Both the position numbers and the translations under genes were made by a program. Shown here in pieces: positions 1-8,076 of a stretch of 44,371 nucleotides of DNA. The notes beneath the pieces were generated by a model. It did not search any database. It saw nothing but the letters and a program-made list of their open reading frames with translations, and was not told the origin of the DNA. This DNA is from an uncultured Collinsella sp. (lineage in GTDB: Bacteria > Actinomycetota > Coriobacteriia > Coriobacteriales > Coriobacteriaceae). The stretch is from assembly GCA_900539735.1 (NCBI GenBank), contig UQDE01000019.1, forward strand, positions 1-44,371, read 5' to 3'. Every line of letters begins with the position of its first letter. Within the stretch, counting starts at the first letter, position 1.

Positions 1-7
1 CTCGCAC

Positions 8-30
8 GGAGAGCACATTAAGTGCTCTCC
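8..30. other. Intergenic hairpin at window edge
   Basis: A 9-bp perfect inverted repeat (GGAGAGCAC at 8-16, GTGCTCTCC at 22-30) encloses an ATTAA loop. The arms can be extended outward by CGCAC/GTGCG with a short bulge. No T-run follows on either strand, so it is not a clear terminator. Its gene context lies outside the window. Confidence 0.35.
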
Positions 31-103
31 GGCTCGTGCGGAACTCGCGATCGACTTCGCATGCCGCCGGACAGCCGGGGCCGACGCGAGGTTCAAGATT
101 GTC

Positions 104-136
104 AAAAAAGCGGTCGGCGCGCAGTGCGCCGACCGC
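104..136 (-). terminator. Rho-independent terminator of gyrB-gyrA
   Basis: On the minus strand, 40 bases beyond the gyrA stop, a perfect 11-bp stem (110-120 with 126-136) has a 5-base loop and is followed by six U residues (complement of 104-109). This is a textbook intrinsic terminator for leftward transcripts leaving gyrA. Confidence 0.85.
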
Positions 137-176
137 CGATATATGGGGTCTGATATTTTCTACCAGCTGGTTCCTC

Positions 177-2921
177 TTACTCGTCTAGGAGATCCTCTGG
201 CATGTCGTTGCCGTCGCCTAGGTCGACGGGGGCTTCCTCGGTGCTAGTTGCAGCTGCATCCTCCGTGCCTTCGCCTTCAGGCTTCTCTTTGGCGGCTGTC
301 ATGCGGGCCACGGCGCATATGCGGTCGTTGTCGTCGACGGTCATCATCTTGACGCCCTGGGTGGCGCGGCCAGTCTGGCTGATCTCATCGGTCTTGACGC
401 GAATGACCGTCGCGCCCTCCGTCACGATGAACAGCTCGTGCTGCGGGCCCACCGTCTTCATGGCCGCGAGGTTACCCTTACGCTCGGTCATTTGGATGGT
501 GTAGACGCCCTGGCCGCCGCGATTCTGCTCCGGGTAGTCCGCAACCGGCGTGCGCTTGCCGTAGCCGCGCTCGGTGATGACGAACAGATCGCCGTTGCCG
601 TTAGTGACTTCCATGCCCAGAACGCTCACGCCGTCCTTCATGCCGATACCGCGAACGCCGCTGGTGTCGCGGCCGGTAGCGCGCACCTGCTCCTCGGAGA
701 ACATGATCGCCTTGCCCGCGGTGGTGGCTAGGATAATCTTGTCGCCCTCGCGCACGCGGCGCACGTTCAGCAGCGCGTCGTCGTCACGCAGGTTGATAGC
801 GATCAGGCCGTCGCGACGGCTGCGGTCGTATGCGCTCATCACGGTCTTCTTGACCATGCCGCTCTTGGTGGCAAACATCAGGTACTCGTCGGCCGGGAAC
901 TCGCGGCAGCTGATGACGCTCGCGATCTTCTCGCCCTCCTCGAAGGGCAGCAGGTTGACGATCGCGGTACCGCGTGCCTGGCGCGTACCTACCGGCAGCT
1001 CGTGCACCTTCAGGCGATAGACCTTGCCCTTGCTCGAGAAGAACAGCACGTACTCGTGCGTGGACGCGATGAACATCTCATCGATGACATCGTCCTCTTT
1101 GAGGTTGACGCCCGACACGCCCTTGCCGCCGCGCTTTTGGGCGCGGTAGGCGGCAACCGGGATACGCTTAACGTAGCCGGTGTGGGTGATGGTCACGACC
1201 ATATCCTCGTCGGCGATGAGGTCCTCGACATCCAGGTCCTTCTCGACCTGGCTGATCTCGGTGCGGCGCTTATCGCCGAACTTCTTGGAGATCTCGCGCA
1301 TCTCTTCCTTGATGACGCCCAGGATCTTCTCCTCATGCGCCAGCAGGTCCTCGTAGTAGGCGATGGCGCGGCGCAGGCCGTCCAACTCTTCCTGAATCTT
1401 GTCGCGCTCCAGGCCGGTCAGGCGGCGCAACTTCATCTCGAGGATGGCCGTGGTCTGCTCGGGCGTAAAGCCAAAGCGCTCGATCAAGCGACTGCTGGCC
1501 TCGGAGTCGGTCTGCGAGGAGCGGATGATGTTAATGACCTCGTCGATATGGTCGAGAGCCATCAAGTAGCCCTCAAGGATATGCGCGCGGGCCTGGGCCT
1601 TCTTAAGGTCGAAGCGGGTGCGGCGGGTGACTACGTCGACCTGGTGGTCGATGTAGTGCTGCAGCATCTCGCGCAGGCTCAGGCATTTGGGAACGCCGTT
1701 GACGAGTGCCAGGTTGTTGGCGCCAAAGGTCGTCTGCAGCGAGGTGTACTTATACAGGTTGTTGAGCACGACCTGCGGAATGACGCCCTTCTTGAGCTCG
1801 ATGACCAGACGGATACCCTTCTGGTTGGACTCATCGCGCATATCCGAGATGCCCTCGATGCGCTTGTCGTTGACGAGCTGGGCGATCTTCTCCTGCAGGG
1901 TGCCTTTGTTGACCATATAGGGAATCTCGGTAAAGACCAGGCGGCTGCGACCGGTCTTGGTGGACTCCACGTGCGCCTTGGCACGCACGGTAATGGAGCC
2001 GCGGCCGGTCTCGTAGCTCTGCTTAATGCCGGCGCTGCCCATGATGATGGCGCCGGTGGGGAAGTCCGGACCGGGCATGATCTGCATGAGCTCGTCGACG
2101 GTGGCGTCGGGGTTGTCGATCAGGTAGCAGGTGGCCTCGATCGCCTCGGCGAGGTTATGCGGGGCGATGTTGGTGGCCATGCCGACGGCGATGCCCTGGC
2201 TGCCGTTGACCAGCAGGTTGGGGAAACGTGCAGGCAGTGCCACGGGCTCGGCGAGCGATTCGTCGTAGTTGGGCTGCCAGTCGACGGTATCCTTCTGCAA
2301 GTCACGCAACAGTTCCATGGCGGGCTTTGCCAGGCGGCTCTCGGTGTAACGCATGGCCGCCGCGCCGTCGCCGTCGATATTGCCGAAGTTGCCGTGACCG
2401 TCGATGAGCGGCGTGCGCATGGAGAACCACTGTGCCAGGCGGACCATGGCCTCGTAGACCGCATAGTCACCGTGCGGGTGGTACTTACCGATAACTTCGC
2501 CGACCGTCCAGGCCGACTTCTTATGTGGGCGGTTGGGGTAGATGCCGCTCTCGTTCATCGCGTACAGGATGCGGCGGTGAACCGGCTTTAAGCCGTCGCG
2601 CACGTCCGGCAGGGCGCGCGCCGTGATAACCGACATCGAGTACTCGATGAACGATTGCTTCATCTCGCGACCGAACTCCGAAATCTGGAGCTGGCCGCCG
2701 TTGATATCCTCGCCGGCCGAGGCGCCGCGATCGACTTCGCCAAAGCTCTCCTCGAGCTCGTCGTCGTCTTCTTCCTCATCATCATCGGCATCGGGGTTAT
2801 AGGCGTCCGGGTCGCCGTCCTCGCCCTGCTCAGCACGGGCAAGCAGGCGCTTCAGATCGTCGGGCATACCGGCATCGCCGGCCTCGTCCATACCCTCATT
2901 GTTGTTGATATCGTCTGCCAC
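177..2921 (-). CDS. gyrA: DNA gyrase subunit A
   Basis: Breakage-reunion subunit of DNA gyrase, which with GyrB introduces negative supercoils using ATP. The protein has 914 residues from a GTG start preceded by AGGAGG (2926-2931). The N-terminus carries an acidic extension of about 70 residues before the family core begins near 'QISEFGREMKQSF'. The catalytic tyrosine is Tyr192 in 'AAMRYTE'. The C-terminal beta-pinwheel contains a GyrA-box-like QKRGGKG. In the quinolone region the sequence is HPHGDYAVYE, so the residue matching E. coli Ser83 is Tyr153 and that matching Asp87 is Glu157. The gene starts 11 bases after the gyrB stop, so the two form an operon ending at the hairpin at 104-136. 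Identification is certain. Whether Tyr153 is natural for this lineage or acquired is unknown. Confidence 0.97.
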   Translation of the reverse strand: MADDINNNEGMDEAGDAGMPDDLKRLLARAEQGEDGDPDAYNPDADDDEEEDDDELEESFGEVDRGASAGEDINGGQLQISEFGREMKQSFIEYSMSVITARALPDVRDGLKPVHRRILYAMNESGIYPNRPHKKSAWTVGEVIGKYHPHGDYAVYEAMVRLAQWFSMRTPLIDGHGNFGNIDGDGAAAMRYTESRLAKPAMELLRDLQKDTVDWQPNYDESLAEPVALPARFPNLLVNGSQGIAVGMATNIAPHNLAEAIEATCYLIDNPDATVDELMQIMPGPDFPTGAIIMGSAGIKQSYETGRGSITVRAKAHVESTKTGRSRLVFTEIPYMVNKGTLQEKIAQLVNDKRIEGISDMRDESNQKGIRLVIELKKGVIPQVVLNNLYKYTSLQTTFGANNLALVNGVPKCLSLREMLQHYIDHQVDVVTRRTRFDLKKAQARAHILEGYLMALDHIDEVINIIRSSQTDSEASSRLIERFGFTPEQTTAILEMKLRRLTGLERDKIQEELDGLRRAIAYYEDLLAHEEKILGVIKEEMREISKKFGDKRRTEISQVEKDLDVEDLIADEDMVVTITHTGYVKRIPVAAYRAQKRGGKGVSGVNLKEDDVIDEMFIASTHEYVLFFSSKGKVYRLKVHELPVGTRQARGTAIVNLLPFEEGEKIASVISCREFPADEYLMFATKSGMVKKTVMSAYDRSRRDGLIAINLRDDDALLNVRRVREGDKIILATTAGKAIMFSEEQVRATGRDTSGVRGIGMKDGVSVLGMEVTNGNGDLFVITERGYGKRTPVADYPEQNRGGQGVYTIQMTERKGNLAAMKTVGPQHELFIVTEGATVIRVKTDEISQTGRATQGVKMMTVDDNDRICAVARMTAAKEKPEGEGTEDAAATSTEEAPVDLGDGNDMPEDLLDE

Positions 2922-2932
2922 GTTACCTCCTC

Positions 2933-4963
2933 TTAAGCATCAAGGAATCGTGCATCATGTGCGTGTTTTTCAATGTATTCGCGGCGATAGCCGACCTCGG
3001 AACCCATCAGCTCGCGCACGGCGCGGTCCGCCACCACGGCGTCTTCGATCGACACACGCTGCAGGATGCGGGTCTTGGGGTCCATCGTCGTCGAGGCAAG
3101 CTGCTTGGGGTCCATCTCGCCCAGACCCTTGTAGCGCTGGACGGTATAGCCCTTGCGCTTCTTGGTAATCTTGCCGTCCTTGGCCTTGCCGTCCTCGTCG
3201 TTATCGTCGGGGTTCAGGCCCAGACTCTGGATGGTGTCGCGCAGGATCTCGTCTTCGGGCTGGCGGCCGTTGGGATACACGTAGTGGATCTTGTTGCGCA
3301 CCTTAATGCCAAAGATGGGCGGGCAGGCAACATAGACGTAGCCGGCATCGATCAGCGGACGCATGTACTTGTAGAAGAACGTCAGCAGCAGGATGCGGAT
3401 ATGCGCACCGTCGACGTCTGCATCGGTCATGATGATGATCTTGTGGTAGCGCGCCTTGGTGATATCGAAGTCGCCGCCGTCGCCGGCACTCGTCGTGACG
3501 CCGCAGCCGATCGCGGTAATCAGCGACTGAATGGTGTCACTCGAGAACGCGCGATGGTCACCAACGCGTTCGACGTTCAAAATCTTGCCGCGCAGGGGCA
3601 GAATCGCCTGGATGTCTCGGCGACGGCCGTCCTTGGCCGAACCGCCTGCCGAGTCGCCCTCTACGATGAAGAGCTCGGTCAGCTCGGCATCGCGCACCGA
3701 GCAGTCAGCGAGCTTACCGGGCAGGGACGCCGTCTCGAGCAGGCTCTTGCGGCGGGTCGCCTCGCGCGCCTTGCGGGCGGCATTGCGCGCCTTGCAGGCC
3801 TGTTGCGCCTTCTTGACGATCTCGCGAGCGGGCTTGGGATGCTCCTCGAGGTAATCGACAAGGCCGTCGGTCACAATCTTGAGCGTGAGCGCTCGCATAT
3901 AGGAGCTGCCGAGCTTTGCCTTGGTCTGGCCCTCAAACTGCGGATCGGGCAGCTTGACCGAGATAACGGCCGAAAGGCCCTCGCGCACATCGTCGCCGGT
4001 CAGGTTGGCGTCTTTTTCCTTGAGCAGGTTCTGCTTGCGCGCGTAATCGTTGATCACGCGGGTGAGCGCGGTGCGGAAGCCCTCAAGGTGCATGCCGCCT
4101 TCGGGGGTGTAGATGTCGTTGGCAAACGACATGACGTTCTCGCCGTAGCCGCTATTCCACTGCAGGGAAACCTCGACCTCTCCCATCTTGGCCACAGGCG
4201 CGTCCGGGTCCGATTTGCCCTCGATGTAGATGGGCTCCTTAAAGGCCTCGGGGACGTCCTTGCCCTCGTTGAGGAACTTGACGAAGTCGATGATGCCGCC
4301 CTCGTAGCAAAACTCCTCCACGTGGGGAGTCGCTTCGCGCTCGTCGGTCAGGACGATTTTGAGGTTCTTATTGAGGAACGCCGTCTCCTGCAGACGGTTG
4401 TGCAGCGTATCGAAATCGTAGATGCAGGTCTCGAAGATCTCATCGTCGGGCCAGAAGGTGACGGTGGTGCCCGTCGAATCCGAGGTGCCCACGACCTCCA
4501 TCTTCTTGACGGTCTTGCCGCGCGAGAACTCCATCTCGTAGGTGTTGCCATCGCGACGAACCTGAACGACCACGCGCTTGGACAGTGCGTTGACTACGGA
4601 GATGCCCACGCCGTGCAGGCCGCCCGAGACCTTATAGGCCGAGTTATCGAACTTACCGCCGGCGTGCAAGATCGTCATGACAACCTCGAGCGTCGGGATC
4701 TTTTTAACAGGGTGCTCGTCGACGGGGATGCCGCGCCCGTTGTCGACGACCGTGATGGAGTTGTCGGCGTGGACCGTCACCTGGATCTCGGTGCAGAAAC
4801 CGGCCATGGCCTCGTCGACGGAGTTGTCAACGATCTCCCACACCAGGTGATGCAGACCGCTGGCGCTCGTCGAGCCGATATACATGCCCGGGCGCTTACG
4901 AACGGCCTCGAGACCTTCGAGAATCTTAATCTCGCCGCCATCGTAATCGTTTTCGTTTGCCAC
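2933..4963 (-). CDS. gyrB: DNA gyrase subunit B
   Basis: ATPase subunit of DNA gyrase. I place the start at the GTG at 4963 (676 residues) because AAGGAGG lies just upstream at 4968-4974; an in-frame TTG six codons earlier would overlap that site. The GHKL ATPase domain shows Glu43 and Asn47 in 'EIVDNSVDEA', Asp74 in 'DNGRGIP', and GLHGVG near residue 115. The Toprim domain has EGDSAGG (about residue 434) and TDADVDG (about 515), followed by the QRYKGLGEM motif typical of gyrase near the C-terminus. A leftward terminator at 5013-5040 separates it from the upstream recF-DUF721 unit, so gyrB-gyrA probably has its own promoter in the roughly 50 bases upstream, although some read-through is possible. 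Confidence 0.97.
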   Translation of the reverse strand: MANENDYDGGEIKILEGLEAVRKRPGMYIGSTSASGLHHLVWEIVDNSVDEAMAGFCTEIQVTVHADNSITVVDNGRGIPVDEHPVKKIPTLEVVMTILHAGGKFDNSAYKVSGGLHGVGISVVNALSKRVVVQVRRDGNTYEMEFSRGKTVKKMEVVGTSDSTGTTVTFWPDDEIFETCIYDFDTLHNRLQETAFLNKNLKIVLTDEREATPHVEEFCYEGGIIDFVKFLNEGKDVPEAFKEPIYIEGKSDPDAPVAKMGEVEVSLQWNSGYGENVMSFANDIYTPEGGMHLEGFRTALTRVINDYARKQNLLKEKDANLTGDDVREGLSAVISVKLPDPQFEGQTKAKLGSSYMRALTLKIVTDGLVDYLEEHPKPAREIVKKAQQACKARNAARKAREATRRKSLLETASLPGKLADCSVRDAELTELFIVEGDSAGGSAKDGRRRDIQAILPLRGKILNVERVGDHRAFSSDTIQSLITAIGCGVTTSAGDGGDFDITKARYHKIIIMTDADVDGAHIRILLLTFFYKYMRPLIDAGYVYVACPPIFGIKVRNKIHYVYPNGRQPEDEILRDTIQSLGLNPDDNDEDGKAKDGKITKKRKGYTVQRYKGLGEMDPKQLASTTMDPKTRILQRVSIEDAVVADRAVRELMGSEVGYRREYIEKHAHDARFLDA

Positions 4964-5012
4964 ACGTCCTCCTTCAGTCAAGAAAATGTGTACAGCCTTA
5001 CTAGTTTATCGT

Positions 5013-5040
5013 AAAAAAATACCCTCGGGAACGAGGGTAT
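5013..5040 (-). terminator. Intrinsic terminator after the DUF721 gene
   Basis: On the minus strand a 9-bp stem (5019-5027 with 5032-5040, four-base loop) is followed by seven U residues (complement of 5013-5019). It lies between the DUF721 stop and gyrB, so it should end the dnaN-recF-DUF721 transcript. Confidence 0.85.
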
Positions 5041-5068
5041 TTGGCTCTACAAGGCCACCAGATGCGAT

Positions 5069-5632
5069 TTAAGGCTCTTTTTTGCCTTGCACGCCCTTGG
5101 CCCACTCGGCACTGGCTCTCATGGCGTTCTCGAGGGCCTCGCGCAGTTTTTGGTCTTCGATGGGCGCCACTTGGCGCTCAATCTCGGTGCGCTCGGCCTC
5201 ACTTAGGTCAGCATGCGGAGCCGGCGGGCGCTCGGCCACGGCAGGACGCAGACGCTCTTTGGCAGCGGGCGGCGTGTGACCGGGCGCGGTGGTTTTGAAC
5301 ACCAGGCCATCCACATGCGCACCGACGCGCTCCATGCGCGCGCGGATGATCTCGCGCAACAGCGTCATTTCCTGCGTCCACGAGGGCGAATCGAGATATA
5401 CCAGCAGCTCATTGGACTCGGGCAGGTAGCGCAGGCCCGTCACATGCCGCCCCTCGCGCGTGCCCGAGCACACCGCGTTCCACGCGCGATAGACCGCGCG
5501 CGACTCCTCGGCAGCCTCCATCTGCGCGCGGCGCTCAGGTGTTGCAGCCGCCAGGATGCGCTGGCGCTCTGCGTTTAAAAACCCACTGAAGGCGACCGTT
5601 TCGCTCTCGCGCTCGTAATTAGCACGTCTCAC
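5069..5632 (-). CDS. DUF721 protein, DciA-like helicase loader candidate
   Basis: A 187-residue protein of the DUF721 family. Family members such as DciA (mycobacterial Rv0004, in the same place between recF and gyrB) interact with the replicative helicase DnaB and replace DnaC in most bacteria. The core is visible from about residue 47 ('VYRAWNAVC') through 'LLVYLDSPSWTQEMTLL' (about 87-103) to 'VDGLVFKT'. The N-terminus (about 45 residues) and the charged C-terminal tail ('RTEIERQVAPIEDQKLREAL') are less conserved. The GTG start overlaps the recF 3' end by 14 bases, which suggests translational coupling. A helicase-related role is inferred from family and position. The domain match is by eye. 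Confidence 0.85.
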   Translation of the reverse strand: MRRANYERESETVAFSGFLNAERQRILAAATPERRAQMEAAEESRAVYRAWNAVCSGTREGRHVTGLRYLPESNELLVYLDSPSWTQEMTLLREIIRARMERVGAHVDGLVFKTTAPGHTPPAAKERLRPAVAERPPAPHADLSEAERTEIERQVAPIEDQKLREALENAMRASAEWAKGVQGKKEP

Positions 5633-6725
5633 CCATGCTCACCACCTTGGCTCGATCAAGCAGGTCATCGGTAAAGTATCCCAGGTTGGTCGTGGTTATG
5701 ACCGTTTGGATATCATCGCCGATCAGCCGCAGAAAAGCACCGCGGCGCTCGCCGTCGAGCTCGCTCATCACGTCGTCCAGAAGCAACAGCGGAGCAGTAC
5801 CCAGAACATCGCGAGCCACGGCCACCTCGGCCACCTTCCAGGACAGTACCAACGTTCGCTGCTGTCCTTGGCTGGCAAATGAACGGGCGGAGCGACCCGC
5901 CACGGTAAATTCAATCTCGTCGCGATGCGGTCCCACCAACGTCACGCCGCGGCGAATTTCCTCGTCGGCGTGCTCATCAAGGGCGGCCAGCATGCGCTCG
6001 TACGCCCAGCCCTTCAGCTCTTCGCGATCCTCGACCTGGGGCAAATCCCCCAGCGTGGACGCATAGGACACGTTGGCGGCTTCACCGGACGCCACTTGCC
6101 CGTAGGCAGTACGCACATGGCCCGCCAGCCGGTCGAGCAGGGCCAACCGGTGCACGAGCAGGGCCGAGCCCGCGCGGGCAATCGAATCGTTCCACGCGCC
6201 GAGCATCTCGCGGCAGCACCAGGTCTCCTTGAGCAAGGCGTTACGCTGGGTCACGCAGCGCCCATAGGCGCTCGCAAGATCGGCATAGCGTGCGCTCAGC
6301 TGCATGCCAAAGTCATCGAGGGCGGCGCGGCGCACACTGGCGCCTCGCTTAACCATGTCCAGATGGTCGGGGCAAAACAGCACACTCGGCAGAACGCCGC
6401 GCACACCGGCGGCAGAGCATCTCTTGCCGTTGCGGCTAAACGAGCGCTTACCGTCCTCCGCGCTCAATCCCATATCAAGTACGCGGCCGTCGCCCTCGAG
6501 CCTCAGCTCGATCTTGCACGAGCCAACGCCGTCATGAACGAGCTCGGCTGCGGTCGGATGCCTAAACGAGGCGCCGCTCGTCAGCAGCTGCAGCGCCTCT
6601 ATGAGATTGGTCTTTCCCGCCGCGTTGGGTCCCGCAAGTATCGTCACGCCCTCGTCCAAGGCAAGGCGATAGCTATCGAAGCTGCGGTAGTGCGCGACGG
6701 AAAGATCGCGGGCGAACATGGTCAT
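5619..6725 (-). CDS. recF: DNA replication and repair protein RecF
   Basis: SMC-like ATPase of 368 residues that binds gapped DNA and helps load RecA with RecO and RecR. Walker A is GPNAAGKT (residues 32-39). The ABC-type signature region is 'SFASQGQQRTLVLSWK' and Walker B is 'LLLLDDVMSELD'. Length matches the family. The ATG at 6725 lies 9 bases after the dnaN stop without a strong ribosome-binding site, so it is probably coupled to dnaN; a second in-frame ATG lies two codons downstream. Its position in dnaA-dnaN-recF-DUF721-gyrB-gyrA is the common actinobacterial order. Confidence 0.96.
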   Translation of the reverse strand: MTMFARDLSVAHYRSFDSYRLALDEGVTILAGPNAAGKTNLIEALQLLTSGASFRHPTAAELVHDGVGSCKIELRLEGDGRVLDMGLSAEDGKRSFSRNGKRCSAAGVRGVLPSVLFCPDHLDMVKRGASVRRAALDDFGMQLSARYADLASAYGRCVTQRNALLKETWCCREMLGAWNDSIARAGSALLVHRLALLDRLAGHVRTAYGQVASGEAANVSYASTLGDLPQVEDREELKGWAYERMLAALDEHADEEIRRGVTLVGPHRDEIEFTVAGRSARSFASQGQQRTLVLSWKVAEVAVARDVLGTAPLLLLDDVMSELDGERRGAFLRLIGDDIQTVITTTNLGYFTDDLLDRAKVVSMGETC

Positions 6726-6734
6726 AGCGCAGCG

Positions 6735-7838
6735 CTAGATGCGGACCGGCATGACCAGGTACAGGTAGTTGATCTTGTCGTAGGACTTGAAGATGCCCGC
6801 TTGCGAGTAGCTCTTGAGCTCCAGCGTGATCTCCTTCTCCTTGGACAGGGCATTGAGGCAGCCGAAGATGTAGTGGTAGTTGAAGGCGATGGTACCCGAC
6901 TCGCCCTCGGCCTCGACATCGATCGTCTCCTGCGCAAGGTCCTGGTCATTGGAAATGGAGGACAGGCCCATCTGCCCGTTCTCGACATCAATCTCGAACT
7001 TGACGGCGGGGTTGGCGCTCGCGATAACGGCCACGCGCTTGAGGGCGGCGTTAAAGGCGGCGACGTCGATCTTGACGCTCGTCACGCACGAATCGGGGAT
7101 GAGCTGCTTGTAGTTGGGGTACACGCCCTCGATGCGGCGCGACACGTAGGTGGTGTTGCCGGCCTCAAAGACGACCTGGGTGTCGGTAGCCCCGATCATG
7201 ATGGTCGCCTGGCTGGCCATGATGTTCAGTGCGTCGTTAAAAGCGTCAGCCGGAACGTTGAGCTCAAAGGAACCCTCGAGGGTCGAGGTCTCGACCTGCG
7301 TATCGCACACGGCCAAGCGGAAGGAATCGGTCGCCACCAGGCGCACGGTGTTGTTCTCGACCTTCATGTGCACGCCGCCCAGGATGGGGCGGGCCTTGTC
7401 GGTCGAGGTGACGCGCCATACGCGGCCGACCATCTCGGACAAGATATCGGTCGGCAGTTCCACGGCACTCTCGATGGCATAGGCCGGAAACTCGGGGAAG
7501 TCATTGGCATCGAGCGTGTTCAGCCTAAAAGAGCTTTTCTCGCAACCAATCAGCACCTGGCGCTCGGACAGCTCAAAGGTGACCGGGGCGTCGGGGAGGG
7601 TCTTGGTGATATTGGAGAGCATCTTACAGGGGATAACCATCTCGCCCTCTTCTTCGACATGCGCAGCGATGCGATGACGGATCGAGATGGTGTAGTTAGA
7701 GGTCTGGAATTCCAAGATGCCGTCTTGGGCCTTAACGAGCACGCCCGACAGGATGGGAAGGGTGGATGCCGAAGCGACACCCTTCATAACGACGCCGATG
7801 GCTTGTGTAAGCGAGCTCTGGCTGACGGTGAACTTCAT
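6735..7838 (-). CDS. dnaN: DNA polymerase III beta sliding clamp
   Basis: Ring-shaped processivity clamp of 367 residues, which encircles DNA and tethers polymerase III and other partners. The start MKFTVSQSSLTQAI, the three repeated clamp folds and the terminal '-YLVMPVRI' (family consensus MPMR/MPVR) identify it. The ATG at 7838 is preceded by GAAAGG about 10 bases upstream. The gene follows the proposed unwinding region of oriC, as in Bacillus, so its 5' region overlaps origin elements. RecF follows at once. Confidence 0.97.
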   Translation of the reverse strand: MKFTVSQSSLTQAIGVVMKGVASASTLPILSGVLVKAQDGILEFQTSNYTISIRHRIAAHVEEEGEMVIPCKMLSNITKTLPDAPVTFELSERQVLIGCEKSSFRLNTLDANDFPEFPAYAIESAVELPTDILSEMVGRVWRVTSTDKARPILGGVHMKVENNTVRLVATDSFRLAVCDTQVETSTLEGSFELNVPADAFNDALNIMASQATIMIGATDTQVVFEAGNTTYVSRRIEGVYPNYKQLIPDSCVTSVKIDVAAFNAALKRVAVIASANPAVKFEIDVENGQMGLSSISNDQDLAQETIDVEAEGESGTIAFNYHYIFGCLNALSKEKEITLELKSYSQAGIFKSYDKINYLYLVMPVRI

Positions 7839-8076
7839 CTTTTAATACCTTTCTATAGATATAAATATCTTAATAATAGTAATAGCACTGACGAAACTGT
7901 TGATTACTCCCAAAGACGCAGGTCAGACCCAGAAAGAGAATCGACAGCAACCTGTGTGCAACGGGGGTGGTTTTCAACGTTCAAAACCTGCGCAAAACTT
8001 TTCATCACCGCGGGTTGGGTTTTAGACACCTTATGCCCGTGGTTTCGACAAGTTTTCAACAGGTGTCTCTATTTCC
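7839..8076. other. oriC: Candidate oriC: unwinding region between dnaA and dnaN
   Basis: Non-coding gap with the features of a bacterial unwinding element. An AT-rich tract (about 7843-7885) ends in TAATAATAGTAATAG at 7871-7885. Read on the minus strand this is CTA-TTA-CTA-TTA-TTA, which is five DnaA-trio triplets (3'-GAT-AAT-GAT-AAT-AAT-5'). Twelve bases from the trios lies TGTTGATTA (7898-7906), in the place where a DnaA box sits in Bacillus. Further box-like 9-mers on the minus strand are CGTTGAAAA (7971-7979), TGTCGAAAC (8042-8050) and TGTTGAAAA (8053-8061). No canonical TGTGGATAA is present. An 8-bp inverted repeat (8024-8031 with 8061-8068) brackets the last two boxes. The origin call is an inference from layout and motifs. 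Confidence 0.75.

Noticed and set aside
1002..2591. Long plus-strand open frame opposite gyrA
   Set aside because: Antisense shadow of gyrA with no recognisable domain.
2957..5014. Long plus-strand open frame opposite gyrB
   Set aside because: Antisense shadow of gyrB; no motifs, and gyrB is certain.
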